From the NCBI RefSeq assembly GCF_029813775.1, contig NZ_JARVKW010000002.1:62001-126000 (forward strand): a stretch of 64,000 nt of DNA. Reading direction: 5' to 3'. The first letter of the stretch is position 1. Every line of letters starts with the position of its first letter. The position numbers and the translations under genes were made by a program. The DNA is from Streptomyces sp. DH24. Its GTDB lineage: Bacteria; Actinomycetota; Actinomycetes; Streptomycetales; Streptomycetaceae. The notes below the pieces were generated by a model. The model saw only the letters and a list, made by a program, of their open reading frames with translations, was not told the origin of the DNA and ran no database searches. This document shows, piece by piece, positions 51,152 to 60,151 of this stretch.

Positions 51152-51474
51152 CGGTCCTCCAGGACGGGACCGGAGGCCGCCGGATCGCACTCCGGTCGAG
51201 CTATACCGTGCGCGGGTGCGCGGCAGGGCAGTACTCCTACGGTTGCGCCGACACGCTAAGGGACTTCTGCTGAGCTCGTCCATACTTTGTCATCAACGAG
51301 TTCAAAGTCAGCTCGTTCGCTGCTACGGGCCTCGACGAGCCGCGGAAGCCCCGCACAGGACGGGGGGAGATCGTGCGCGGTGCTCCGGCAGTCGGGCCAG
51401 GAACCGCGTGCCGGTCAAGGACCGTCGGGGACCGGGACGGTCCGCCGGACGCTGAAGATCAACAAGGGTGCAGA
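51152..51474. other. Divergent intergenic region, 323 bp
   Basis: Promoter space for the secreted multidomain gene (minus) and the GNAT gene (plus). It contains an AT-richer stretch (51270-51310, CATACTTTGTCATCAACGAG) likely to include a promoter; no gene or clear palindrome recognised. Confidence 0.5.
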
Positions 51475-52092
51475 ATGACCCGTATGCCGATCACGAACAC
51501 CCCGAAAGCGGCCACGATCGACCACGCGCAGCCCGTCAGCCGCACGCTGGCCCGCGCCTTCGACGACGACCCCATGATGCGCTGGTTCTTCCCCGACGAC
51601 TCGAATCGCCAGGCGGGACTGGCCCGTTACTTCACCACCCTCTTCACCCGGCAGTACGCCCAGCACGGGGTGTGCGAGCGCACCGACGCCGCGGCCGCGT
51701 TCTGGGTGCCGCCGGAGGGACAGGAGAAGGCCGTTCCGGACGCCGGGACCGTCGAGGAGCTCCAGAACATCCTCGGCGACCGGGCCCCGTTGTTCCGCGA
51801 TGCCGTGCGGGCGGCGGCCCGGCACACGCCGGAGGAACCCCACTGGTACCTGGCGGTGATCGGCGCCGACCCGGCCGCCCGGGGCCAGGGACACGGGGCC
51901 GCTCTGCTGCGGTCGGGGCTGGCCAAGGCCGACGCCGCGGGCCTGCCCGTTTACCTGGAGTCCTCCAAGCCGTCCAACCTTGCGTTCTACGAGCACTTCG
52001 GCTTCATCGTGCGCGGGGAGGCGCGACTGCCGGGCGGTGGTCCGGTGTTGTGGGCGATGCGGCGCGGTGCCCGTCCGGCGGCCGACGCCTGA
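51475..52092 (+). CDS. GNAT-family N-acetyltransferase
   Basis: Acetyltransferase of 205 residues. LARAFDDDPMMRWFFPDD near the N-terminus and the acetyl-CoA loop DPAARGQGHGAALLRSGLAK (about 137-156) are clear, followed by LPVYLESSKPSNLAFYEHFG (about 162-181). This arrangement is common in Streptomyces acetyltransferases linked to self-resistance or small-molecule inactivation, but substrate is unknown. ATG at 51475 has AAGGG about 8 nt upstream; ATG at 51484 is also possible. Its last codons lie in a 25-bp tandem repeat that continues past the stop. Confidence 0.87.
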   Translation: MTRMPITNTPKAATIDHAQPVSRTLARAFDDDPMMRWFFPDDSNRQAGLARYFTTLFTRQYAQHGVCERTDAAAAFWVPPEGQEKAVPDAGTVEELQNILGDRAPLFRDAVRAAARHTPEEPHWYLAVIGADPAARGQGHGAALLRSGLAKADAAGLPVYLESSKPSNLAFYEHFGFIVRGEARLPGGGPVLWAMRRGARPAADA

Positions 52093-52131
52093 AAGCCGTC
52101 CGGCGGCCGACGCCCGAGAGCCGTCCGGCGG
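52071..52131. repeat. 25-bp tandem repeat at the GNAT 3' end, 2.4 copies
   Basis: Units at 52071-52095 and 52096-52120, differing at two bases, plus 11 bp of a third. The unit begins CCGTCCGGCGGCCGACGCC. The first copy encodes the GNAT C-terminus RPAADA and stop, so the array may have altered the protein end. Confidence 0.8.
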
Positions 52132-52261
52132 GCGTGCGGCGCACCCGTCGGCCGAGTCGCGGCGCAGGTGGGCAGGTCGTGGCGGACGTACGCCCTGGTC
52201 GGGCCCGTGAACGCCACGCGCGGTCCCCGGCGCCCGGCGAGGACGCCGGACCGACGCACGC

Positions 52262-53001
52262 TCACCTCAACGGGCTTTCCAGAGGCTCCCGTTGTCCGGA
52301 CACCCACGCGTACGCCCGCCGCACGTCGCCGACCACGCCGGCCTCGCGGAGCCGGACCATCGCGGCGTCGCCCGCGTCCGCCCCGGCGTCGATGCCCCGC
52401 CAACACACCGGTCCTGCCACCACAGGATCGTGGGCACCAGGCGTGACCGGTCCTCGAGTCCGTAGCCGTCGGCGATCAGCCTCATGCGCCTGGCCGTGTT
52501 CCCGATGTCGGTCACCGCGGGGCCGAGACCGAGGTACTGCCAGCACACATGGGCGACGTCGTGGATGCGCTTCCCCGGCGCCGCAAGGTCCCAGTCGATG
52601 AAGGCCACCGGCCGGAGCTCGCCGCCGGCGGGCCGGTAGACCGTGTTCCTGGGCGACAGGTCGTTGTGGCACACCACTTCCTGATCGCCCGCGAGCGCGG
52701 TGCCCGCGGTCAGGTCGTGGAACTCACGCACGAGCCGGGCGACCGCCACCAGGCTCTCGTCGGACGAGACGGCCGCGGGCTGCCGCGGTTCCCAGGCCAC
52801 GTGCCCGTCGAGGTGGCTGAGGACCTCACGGCCCTGGTCGTCGGTGCCGAGATACCGCGGAGCCCCGTTCCAGCCGGCGGCTTCGAGCAGCCTCAGCAGT
52901 TCCCCCACGAACTTCGTGCGGGCAGAGGCGGGGCGGCGAACAGTGTCGCCGACACGGACGACGGCATGGACGAAACCTCCGGGCAGGTGTGACGCGGACA
53001 C
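52262..53001 (-). pseudogene. Aminoglycoside phosphotransferase-type kinase, frameshifted
   Basis: Kinase-like protein of the phosphotransferase enzyme family: EVVCHNDLSPRNTVYRP gives the catalytic Asp and Asn, and VAFIDWDLAAPGKRIHDVAH the metal-binding Asp. The frame is intact to WWQDRC, then changes. In the neighbouring frame the expected tail continues from CWRGIDAGADAGDAAMVRLR to AYAWVSGQREPLESPLR and a stop at 52262. The reading is restored if a 2-bp ACAC-to-AC contraction is made at about 52403-52406. This is either a true 2-bp insertion, leaving an altered C-terminus, or a sequencing error. GTG start at 53001 is uncertain. Confidence 0.75.
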
Positions 53002-53029
53002 CCCCTTACCTTGCCCGACGTGCCCGTTG

Positions 53030-54034
53030 TCAGCCGTAGCGACGCAAGAGTGCCAGAAGGTATTCCTCCAGACGCCCGGCGAGAACGGCGGGCGTCAGAT
53101 CAGTGCGTCCCAGGTCCCGCCAGGGCCCGGCGACCTTCTCCGCGTCCGGCGCATAGGCCAGCGCGTCCAGCAGACGCCAGTACAGGTGAGCCGCCGGGTC
53201 GTCACTCAGCGTCCCGCCCGCCTCGACGTACCGGTCCGCGAACCGCATGCCGACGGGCACTCCGTGCAGCAGGGCGAGCGCGGTCGAGCAGTGGGCCACG
53301 TCCAGGTCGGCGGGCCCCCAGGAGGTCTCCACCCAGTCCACGACACCCGTGACCGCCAGACCCGCCCCGGTTCCGGCGAAGAGGACGTTCCCGGGGTGGA
53401 AGTCACGGTGCAGGAAGCAAGGCCGGTGGACCGGGGGCGGCCGGCGGATCACCTCCACGGCGCGCTCCCACAGATCCGGTCGCCTCGAACCCACGGGAAA
53501 CCGCACCCGCTCCGGGCTGGTCCACGCCTCGTAGGTGCGCGGCCGGGCCTCTTCCGCGACACGCAGCCCGTGGATCGCCGCCAACTGCCGGGCCAAAAGC
53601 TCCGATGTCCGCTCGACGTCCGCCTCGTCCAGCCTGACGCTCCCCGGCAGCAGGGACATCAGCAGTGACGGATGATCGCAGTGCTCCGCTGCCGCGTCGA
53701 CGGCGTGAAGCCGAGCGGCCGGCACATCCGCGTCCGCGTTCGCCTTCGCGTTCGCGAGGAGACGGAGAATGTCCGCCTCCCGCGTGAGCAGTCCTCGTGC
53801 GTGCTTCACGTAGAAGGGTTTGACGAAGGACCGGAGGACGAGGGAGTACGGCCCGCCCTCCCCCTCGACGTCGAGGCGGCGCATCTGCGATGTCCAGCCG
53901 CCGCGCAGCGCTGCCACGGCGCGGATCCGGTCTCCGGGCGGAAGACCGCGTTCCACCCAGGCGCGGGTCCGGGACCAGCCCGCGTCGTCCAACTGGTCCT
54001 CGGCAACCGTCACTTCGCTCTCCCGCTCGGCCAT
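53030..54034 (-). CDS. Phosphotransferase (aminoglycoside phosphotransferase-type kinase)
   Basis: Small-molecule kinase-like protein of 334 residues. The nucleotide-binding lobe is at the N-terminus (IRAVAALRGGWTSQMRRLDV). The catalytic loop PCFLHRDFHPGNVLFAG (about 208-224) carries Asp and Asn, and VVDWVETSWGPADLDVAH (about 233-250) carries the metal Asp. Members phosphorylate aminoglycosides, macrolides, choline, homoserine or other metabolites; this one cannot be assigned to a resistance class. It lies 28 bp upstream of a second, frameshifted kinase gene on the same strand, possibly a co-transcribed pair. ATG at 54034. Confidence 0.87.
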   Translation of the reverse strand: MAERESEVTVAEDQLDDAGWSRTRAWVERGLPPGDRIRAVAALRGGWTSQMRRLDVEGEGGPYSLVLRSFVKPFYVKHARGLLTREADILRLLANAKANADADVPAARLHAVDAAAEHCDHPSLLMSLLPGSVRLDEADVERTSELLARQLAAIHGLRVAEEARPRTYEAWTSPERVRFPVGSRRPDLWERAVEVIRRPPPVHRPCFLHRDFHPGNVLFAGTGAGLAVTGVVDWVETSWGPADLDVAHCSTALALLHGVPVGMRFADRYVEAGGTLSDDPAAHLYWRLLDALAYAPDAEKVAGPWRDLGRTDLTPAVLAGRLEEYLLALLRRYG

Positions 54035-54082
54035 GGCAGCAGCCTAGTGATCAGTGCGGGCGGGAAGGCTGAATCGACCGGC

Positions 54083-55354
54083 TCAGCCGGGCTCCGAGGG
54101 CTCGACCGCGCTCAACCTGCTGCGCAGATGGGCGCGTTCGGGCTCGGTGCCGGCCAGGTCGAGTGCTTCCCGGTAGGCCGCCGCCGCCTCGGGGAACCGG
54201 CCGAGGCGGTGCAACAGGTCGGCCCGCGCGGCCGGGTACGGGTGGTGGCCGCGCAGCCGTTCCTCGCCCGCCAGGTCGTCCAGCAGGGCGAGACCCGCTT
54301 CCGGGCCGTCGCGCATCGCCACGGCCGCGGCCCGGTTCAGCGCGACGACCGGGGACGGGGTGAGGGCGAGCAGCACGTCGTACAGCGCGACGATCTGCGG
54401 CCAGTCCGTGCTCGCCAGGTCCGCCGCCTCGTCGTGCAGGGCGGCGATGGCTGCCTGTACGCCGTAGGGTGCCGGCGGGCCACCGGTGAGGGCCGGGGGC
54501 ACCAGCGCCAGCCCTTCCTCGATCATCGTGCGGTCCCAGCGGCCGCGGTCCTGGTCCTCCAGCAGCAGGAGTTCGCCGCCGGGGCCGGTCCGGGCGCCGT
54601 GTCGCGCGTGGACCAGCAGCATCAGCGCGAGCAGTCCGGTGACCTCGCGTTCGGCGGGCAGCAGCCGGTGCAGGATCCGCGCCAGCCGGATGGCTTCCTC
54701 CGCGAGGTCCAGCCGTTGCGGTTCGGGGCCGGAGCTGGCCGCGTAGCCCTCCGTGAAGAGGGAGTAGAGGACCTGGAGCACGCCCGGCAGGCGCGCGGGC
54801 AACTCGTCGGCGCCGGGCACCCGGAAGGGGATCCGCGCCTCGCGGATCTTCTTCTTCGCGCGCACGATCCGCTGCGCCATCGTCGCCGGCGGGACGAGGT
54901 GGGCGCGGGCGACCTCGGGCGTCGTCAGCCCGGCCAGACACCGCAGGGTCAGGGCGCCACGGGCCTCGGGCAGCAGGGCCGGATGCGCGCAGGTGAAGAA
55001 CAACTGCAGCCGTTCGTCGGGCAGTTCTCCGTCGGCGGCGGCGTCCGCGGGCAGGGCGGGGCCGGCCCGGTCCGCCTCCGCCTGAAGGACGGCGAGCCGG
55101 GCGGCGTACGCCTGGTCGCGCCGCAGCCGGTCGACGGCCTTGCGCCGCGCCGTCGTCAGCAACCACGCGCCTGGCCTGGCCGGCACGCCCTGCACCGGCC
55201 AGTGCACCAGCGCCGCCTCGACCGCCTCGGAGGCGACCTCCTCGGCCAGGTCCAGGTCCCCGAAGCGGCGCACGAGGGAGGCGAGCAACCGGCCGTGTTC
55301 CTCACGGAACACCGACTCCACCGCCCGGTCCGCGCCGGTTGCCCGCGCCTCCAC
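54083..55354 (-). CDS. ECF sigma factor, ECF42-type with C-terminal extension
   Basis: RNA polymerase sigma factor of 423 residues. Sigma region 2 is about 5-75 (VFREEHGRLLASLVRRFGDL), region 4 about 105-165 (LTLRCLAGLTTPEVARAHLV, MAQRIVRAKKKIREA), and a TPR-like extension about 180-420 includes LYSLFTEGYAASSGPE, LLALMLLVHAR and LALTPSPVVALNRAAAVA. This architecture, with an adjacent DGPF/YCII gene, defines the ECF42 group, which lacks a classical anti-sigma factor. The extension is thought to control activity. GTG at 55354 lies 5 nt after the YCII stop with GGAG ahead, so both are co-translated. Confidence 0.92.
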   Translation of the reverse strand: MEARATGADRAVESVFREEHGRLLASLVRRFGDLDLAEEVASEAVEAALVHWPVQGVPARPGAWLLTTARRKAVDRLRRDQAYAARLAVLQAEADRAGPALPADAAADGELPDERLQLFFTCAHPALLPEARGALTLRCLAGLTTPEVARAHLVPPATMAQRIVRAKKKIREARIPFRVPGADELPARLPGVLQVLYSLFTEGYAASSGPEPQRLDLAEEAIRLARILHRLLPAEREVTGLLALMLLVHARHGARTGPGGELLLLEDQDRGRWDRTMIEEGLALVPPALTGGPPAPYGVQAAIAALHDEAADLASTDWPQIVALYDVLLALTPSPVVALNRAAAVAMRDGPEAGLALLDDLAGEERLRGHHPYPAARADLLHRLGRFPEAAAAYREALDLAGTEPERAHLRSRLSAVEPSEPG

Positions 55355-55359
55355 GGCCG

Positions 55360-55710
55360 TCAGGCTCCGAAGTCGGCGACCGGCCGCACCACGACCGATC
55401 CGCTGCCGCGCGAACCGGGGCAGCGGGCGGCCCAGTCGAGCGCGACATCCAGGTCCGGTACGTCGATGACGTAGAAGCCACCGAGGACCTCGCGGGTCTC
55501 GGCGAACGGTCCGTCGGTGACGGTCCGCTCCCCGTCCGCGCCGACCCGCACCCTGGTGGCCGTGACCAGGTCGGCCAGCGACTCCCCGGAGACGAAGATC
55601 CCCGCGTCCCGCACCGCCTTGTCGTAGGTCGTCCAGTCCTCGACGGTGCACTCGGCGGCCCCGCCGTCCGCGTCGACCGCGCCACTGTGGATCAGCATCA
55701 TGTACTTCAT
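55360..55710 (-). CDS. YCII/DGPF-domain protein, ECF42 partner
   Basis: Small protein of 116 residues of the YCII-related family: MKYMMLIHSGAVDAD at the N-terminus, the DGPFAETREVLGGFYVIDV stretch (about 65-83) that gives the DGPF name, and CPGSRGSGSVVVRPVADFG at the end. Such proteins are the usual neighbours and probable target or partner genes of ECF42 sigma factors. The stop lies 5 nt before the sigma-factor start, a tight operon. Biochemical function is unknown; YciI-like folds can be dimeric alpha/beta barrels. Confidence 0.9.
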   Translation of the reverse strand: MKYMMLIHSGAVDADGGAAECTVEDWTTYDKAVRDAGIFVSGESLADLVTATRVRVGADGERTVTDGPFAETREVLGGFYVIDVPDLDVALDWAARCPGSRGSGSVVVRPVADFGA

Positions 55711-55932
55711 GGTCCGGCTCTCCTCGAATTCGTGTCGTCATCCTCGCGCAGCGGCTCGCCGCACACCATCACGACGAACGGGACACCGCCGTATCGACAC
55801 CGCCCCGGGATCTTTTTTCTCGGGTCGGTTCCGGGCCCGCCCCCGGCCCGCCGGGACCATCGCCGGCGGCCTGCTGAACGCCGGAGCGGACCGGCGGCGG
55901 TGACGTCGGACCCGCCTGGCACGATGCTCCGC

Positions 55933-58101
55933 ATGGAACTCGCCGACCGCGCCGCGCATCCTCTGGACGGCCTGGACTCGCACCCCTGGTCCACTTTCTC
56001 CCACGCCTACGGCAGTGCGGAGGATCTTCCCGATGTACTGCGCGCCCTGGCCGGGGCCGACGCGGAAGCGGCGCGCGAAGCGTTGTCGGAGCTGTACGGC
56101 AGCGTGCTGCACCAGGGGACGGTCTACTCGGCCAGCGCCGAGGCCGTGCCCTTCCTGGCCGCGATCGCGGTCGCCGGCCACCGTACGGAGGACGTGCTGA
56201 CGCTGCTCGGCGGCATGGCCGAGAGCGAGGACGAGCACGGCGTCGCACCGGGCGCGGTCCGGGCGGCCGTGGCCGGGCAGCTTCCGCTGCTGCTGCCGCT
56301 GCTCGGCGCCGCGGCGCCGAGGGTCCGGCAGGCCGCCGCCTGGGCCGTGTCCCACACCCGCGTGACGGCGGCGCTTCCCGCGCTGCGCGGACGCTGGGAG
56401 GAGGAGGCCGACCCGCTCGTCCGCGCCGAGGTGCTGACCGGGATGTCCCGGCTGGACCCGGCACTCGGTGCCGCCACCGCCGCCACGGTCCTTGACCCCG
56501 CCGCCCCGGCGGAGCTGCGTCTGGCCGCCGTCCTCGCCTGCCTCGACGCGGCCGTGCCGTGGACCGGGACACACCGCGCGGCGATGCTGTCCCTCCTGCC
56601 CGCCGACCCTCTGGTCGCGGACCGGCTCGACCTGGACCGCAACGAGCCGCTGGCCGCGGTGGTGGACCTGCTGCTGGGCCGCGACCGCGACGCGGACCGC
56701 GAGGCCGCTGTCGACCTGCTCGACACCGCCCTGCGCGACGGCCGGGCGGAAGTGCGGGCCGAGGCGCTGTGGGCGGCCGACCGTGCCTGCATGCTCTCCC
56801 GGAGCGCCCCGCGGCGGCTGGTGCCCGCCCTGGTGGCGGCTGCCGCCGACGACGAGGCCGTGGTCGCGGTGGCCTCCCTGCTCGGGCGTCTGGGGACGGC
56901 CGCCGCACCGGCCGCGCCGGTCCTGGTGCCGCTCGCCGGCCGTAACCCCGGGGAGGACGACGACCTGGCGGACCGTGTCCTGGCCGCGCTCGTGCGGGTG
57001 GCACCGGACGAGGGTGCCCCGCTCCTGGCCCGCGGGCTGGGGCGGCGCCCGCGCGCCCTCGACGCCGCTGCCGGGTTCCCGTCGCCCGCCGACGCCGCGT
57101 TCCCCTACGACGACGAACTCCTGCACGCCGTCCGTCAGCGCCTCGCCCGGCCGGAGGCGCTGAGCGGCAACGAGCCGTGGCAGCTGACGAACCTCCTCGC
57201 GGGATGGGGTGTCCGCGCCGCACCAGCCCTGCCGCAGCTGTACGCGGCACTCCCCCGGTTTCCCGGCCAGGCCGCCCGGGCGATCGCCTCGGTCGCGGGC
57301 GAGTGCGCGCCCGACGAGCGCGCGCGGGCGGCGACGGCTCTGCGGAGCGCCGCCGAGTCCGGCTCGCTCCCGGCGGCGAAGGGCCTGTACGACCTCACCG
57401 GCGAGCCCGGCCTCCTGCTGGACCTGCTGGAGCGGGATCTGCGCCAGGGCTCCCGCGCACTCCCGGAGGCCGCCCGTACGGCGGGCGCGCTCGGCCCCCG
57501 GGCGTCGACCCTGGTCCCGGTGCTGCGGGCGGCGCTCAGCGGCGCGGACAGCGATGCCACCACACCCGTACTGGACGCGGACACGGCACTGGCCGAGGCG
57601 CTGTGGCGCGTCACGGGGGACGCCGCCACGGTGGTCGGCATCTTGGACTCGGTCTTCGCCCGGGCCGCGCAGAGCCTCTGGTCCCAGTGGTCCGTGGTGC
57701 GGGCGGCCCGGGTCGCGGCGCTGCTGGGTGCCGCCGGACGGCCGCTGGTGCGCCGGCTGGAGCCCTTGCTCGACAACCCGGTGCAGGTGCCCGCGGCGAC
57801 CCTGGCCCTCGTGGCCGCGGCGGAACCCGGCTCACTGGACCGGACCGCTCTCGCCGCGGCCGTGCTCGACGCGGCCGAACGGGAAGCCGATCCCCTGGGG
57901 GCGTGCGACGCCCTGGAAGCGCTGGGTGCCGACGGCCTGACCGGCGACCACACTCGGCGCCTCGCCTCTCTGGCCGACGGCGACGCGCGCGTCGTCCGCT
58001 CCGGGGTGGAAGACCGCATCATCCGCCAGGACGAAGCCTTCCGCGTCCGGGTCGGTGCGCTGCTCCGCGCCCGCACCCGGTCCGGCGGAGAGACCCGTTA
58101 G
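55933..58101 (+). CDS. HEAT-repeat-like protein
   Basis: Alpha-helical protein of 722 residues with many Ala/Leu-rich helical pairs of HEAT/ARM type, for example AAPRVRQAAAWAVSHT, DPLVRAEVLTGMSRLDP, DGRAEVRAEALWAADRA and DDEAVVAVASLLGRLG. No catalytic motif, signal peptide or membrane segment. It is a likely scaffold. ATG at 55933 or 55924; neither has a ribosome binding site, so the mRNA may be leaderless. Its stop overlaps the end of the convergent small gene at 58098 by 4 bp. Confidence 0.85.
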   Translation: MELADRAAHPLDGLDSHPWSTFSHAYGSAEDLPDVLRALAGADAEAAREALSELYGSVLHQGTVYSASAEAVPFLAAIAVAGHRTEDVLTLLGGMAESEDEHGVAPGAVRAAVAGQLPLLLPLLGAAAPRVRQAAAWAVSHTRVTAALPALRGRWEEEADPLVRAEVLTGMSRLDPALGAATAATVLDPAAPAELRLAAVLACLDAAVPWTGTHRAAMLSLLPADPLVADRLDLDRNEPLAAVVDLLLGRDRDADREAAVDLLDTALRDGRAEVRAEALWAADRACMLSRSAPRRLVPALVAAAADDEAVVAVASLLGRLGTAAAPAAPVLVPLAGRNPGEDDDLADRVLAALVRVAPDEGAPLLARGLGRRPRALDAAAGFPSPADAAFPYDDELLHAVRQRLARPEALSGNEPWQLTNLLAGWGVRAAPALPQLYAALPRFPGQAARAIASVAGECAPDERARAATALRSAAESGSLPAAKGLYDLTGEPGLLLDLLERDLRQGSRALPEAARTAGALGPRASTLVPVLRAALSGADSDATTPVLDADTALAEALWRVTGDAATVVGILDSVFARAAQSLWSQWSVVRAARVAALLGAAGRPLVRRLEPLLDNPVQVPAATLALVAAAEPGSLDRTALAAAVLDAAEREADPLGACDALEALGADGLTGDHTRRLASLADGDARVVRSGVEDRIIRQDEAFRVRVGALLRARTRSGGETR

Positions 58102-58313
58102 TCCCGCGGTCCCCTTCTGGTGCGGTGCGGGGGCCGCGTCCGGCCGCGTTTCCGCCGCGGGACCGACGGTGCCGGGCCGCGCAGGACCGAGCCGAAGGGG
58201 CCGTAGTGGAAGTCGGTGGCGCGGGTGTCGTGCTGCGAGTTGAGCCGGTGGATGAGGAACGCGCCGACGGCGATCATCGCCACGGCGGCTACCACGACAA
58301 CGAGGGTCTCCAT
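58098..58313 (-). CDS. Small single-pass membrane protein
   Basis: Predicted protein of 71 residues: an N-terminal membrane helix (METLVVVVAAVAMIAVGAFL) directly after the start, then a short segment (HRLNSQHDTRATDFHYGPFG) and a basic Arg/Pro-rich tail. ATG at 58313 is preceded by GAGG close by. No known family recognised. It probably sits in the cytoplasmic membrane with a cytoplasmic basic tail. It lies 37 bp after the DUF5994 gene on the same strand. Confidence 0.65.
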   Translation of the reverse strand: METLVVVVAAVAMIAVGAFLIHRLNSQHDTRATDFHYGPFGSVLRGPAPSVPRRKRGRTRPPHRTRRGPRD

Positions 58314-58350
58314 CGTCCTCACGTCCTGTTCGACTGATCCGGGAGCGGTG

Positions 58351-58896
58351 TCATGACAGTGACCGTTCGGCTCCGTGTGTCCGTCCCGGCCGGTCCGGTG
58401 GGCCTTCGTCACTGTCGTGCGCCGGGTCGGTGCCGGTGTCGACGAGGATCTCCCCGGCCCTCATGGTGTTGTCCGCGCGGACGGCTTCGGCCATGGCGGC
58501 GTGCGCGGCGTCGGGTGTGGCGTCCGGCGGGACGACGAGGAGGGAGAAGTGGTCCTGTTCTCCCCTGGTGACGAGAACGGTGTCGTCGCCGACCGGGTAG
58601 GAGTCGATGTGCACGACTCGGCCGTCGATGGTCAGCCGCGTCGGCAGCCCTTCCCAGGCCTGGGCGTCCAGGCCGACACGGTCGACCGGGCCCAGGTGCT
58701 CGGTCAGCGCCGCGACCAGGGCGGGAAGCTCGGCCGCGATGTCCCGGGACCGCGGCCACCAGGCCCCGTCGAGCACGCTTTCCCGGTCGTGCGTCGTCGC
58801 CAGCCGCACGACGACCGAGCCGGGCCGCACGGTGCGGCCGCCGGTGTCCGGCAGCAGCCGGTTCCCGTGCGGCTCGCCGGGCTGGGAGTCGGGCAT
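58351..58896 (-). CDS. DUF5994-type protein
   Basis: Soluble protein of 181 residues with the actinobacterial pattern SVLDGAWWPRSRDIAAELPALVAAL broken here as: LDGAWWPRSRD, AELPALVAAL, VDRVGLDAQAWEGLP, VVHIDSYPVGDD, and LLVVPPDATPDAAHAAMAEA. The WWPRSRD and Ser-Tyr elements are typical of DUF5994. Function is unknown. Start ATG at 58896. It probably forms an operon with the small membrane protein downstream. Confidence 0.8.
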   Translation of the reverse strand: MPDSQPGEPHGNRLLPDTGGRTVRPGSVVVRLATTHDRESVLDGAWWPRSRDIAAELPALVAALTEHLGPVDRVGLDAQAWEGLPTRLTIDGRVVHIDSYPVGDDTVLVTRGEQDHFSLLVVPPDATPDAAHAAMAEAVRADNTMRAGEILVDTGTDPAHDSDEGPPDRPGRTHGAERSLS

Positions 58897-59042
58897 GGCG
58901 CTCGCCTGCTTACGCGGAAGTGAAGTCCTCGTTTCACGGTACTCCTCGGCCCGCTGCGCGGAGCGCGACTGCTCGTGCCGGGGCAGGGGGCACGCCGACG
59001 TAGAGTGATCGTCGATACGTCCCGTCGCACAGCGAGGTCACC

Positions 59043-59303
59043 ATGGAGTCCCAGCAAACGCCCTCCGCCGGGTACGCGGAAGTCCACGTGGTCGCCGCGT
59101 CCCCCGAGGTCGCCCGACGCGTGGCGGAGGTTCTCCGTCACTGCTTCGCCGCCGGCGAGCAGCGCAGTTATCCGGCGGGCGACGAGGGCGGTACGCGTCT
59201 GGAGATCACGGTGGACACCACCCGGGCGGCCGAACCGGCGCGGTCCTGGCTGGAGTCCAGCCGCTGGACGGGCCACACCGACCGGGAGCCCGGCCGGGAC
59301 TGA
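59043..59303 (+). CDS. Small conserved hypothetical protein
   Basis: Predicted 86-residue protein with an alpha/beta pattern: EVHVVAASPEVARRVAEVLR, a helix, then EGGTRLEITVDTTRAAEP. ATG at 59043 follows GAGG at 6 nt (GAGGTCACC). No membrane segment. Similar small genes are common in Streptomyces without assigned function. It is closed by a perfect hairpin at 59310. Confidence 0.7.
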   Translation: MESQQTPSAGYAEVHVVAASPEVARRVAEVLRHCFAAGEQRSYPAGDEGGTRLEITVDTTRAAEPARSWLESSRWTGHTDREPGRD

Positions 59304-59309
59304 GATCTC

Positions 59310-59328
59310 GCGCCCGCCGGTCGGGCGC
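59310..59328. terminator. Hairpin between converging genes
   Basis: GCGCCCG-CCGGT-CGGGCGC, perfect 7-bp arms, 6 bp past the stop of the small gene and 72 bp before the M23 gene end; likely bidirectional. Confidence 0.65.
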
Positions 59329-59400
59329 CCGGGGGTCACGCCGTGCCGGTCCCGCACCCGTGTTCGCTCGCTGCGGGGGCGGGACCGACCGGGCAGCCGG

Positions 59401-59955
59401 TCAGGCGCGGTTGTTGACGCTGACCGGCCAGGAGCCGGTCGGGGGCGTCCAGCCCTGGAGGGTGGCCGGGATGCCGACCCGGCTGTTGCAGTCGATCACC
59501 TGGAAGTGCAGGTGGGGGCCGGTGGACGCGCCCGTGCTGCCCGACCAGCCGATGACGCGGCCCTGCGGGACCCAGTCGCCCGTGTTGTAGATGGCCCGGT
59601 TGAGGTGGGCGTAGTGGGTGCAGTGGCCGTTGGAGTGGCGGATGATCACCTCGATGCCGTTCTGCCAGTACGGCGACCAGTCCGACACCAGGACGGTGCC
59701 GCCCTGGGCGGCGGAGACCTCGTAGTTCGCGGGGAGGCCGAAGTCCCAGGCGTACTCGTTGTAGGGCCCGGTGTGCGAGTAGGTGCCCTCGGGGCCCTGG
59801 GTGACCTGGTAGGCCTCACCCGCGGGGTAGGGGAGTTCGTAGTAGTAGTCCGCCGCCGCGGCCTGCGGGGCGGCGGCCAGGCCGAGTCCGGCCACCGTCA
59901 GCACCGCGCTCGCGACGGCGGCGAATCTGCGAAAGGTCCTGCTCGCACCAGACAT
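59401..59955 (-). CDS. Secreted M23-family metallopeptidase
   Basis: Exported LytM/lysostaphin-type protein of 184 residues. The signal peptide (about 1-38) ends at AAPQAAA-AD. The M23 zinc site is present: SHTGPYNEYAWDFGLP supplies the first His and Asp (about 68 and 78), and GPHLHFQV near 149 the HxH. The mature enzyme (about 146 residues) has no separate cell-wall-binding domain. It probably cleaves peptidoglycan cross-links or serves in sporulation or autolysis. ATG at 59955 follows GGAGG. Monocistronic. Confidence 0.9.
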   Translation of the reverse strand: MSGASRTFRRFAAVASAVLTVAGLGLAAAPQAAAADYYYELPYPAGEAYQVTQGPEGTYSHTGPYNEYAWDFGLPANYEVSAAQGGTVLVSDWSPYWQNGIEVIIRHSNGHCTHYAHLNRAIYNTGDWVPQGRVIGWSGSTGASTGPHLHFQVIDCNSRVGIPATLQGWTPPTGSWPVSVNNRA

Positions 59956-60151
59956 CGTCGTGTGCCTCCCGTTCGTGTGTGCGTGATCGCGTCCGCGTGA
60001 TGGCACCCGCGGCACGTTCTCATCCGGAACATGACAAAGCCTGTCCGTCAACGAACGGATAAAACAAGGAAGTTGCAGAATCACGCAACGCCGGGAGTAA
60101 AAGGAGCGGGTCCTGTTCGTCCCGTCTCGCGGGACCGGTCCGGGGTGTTCG

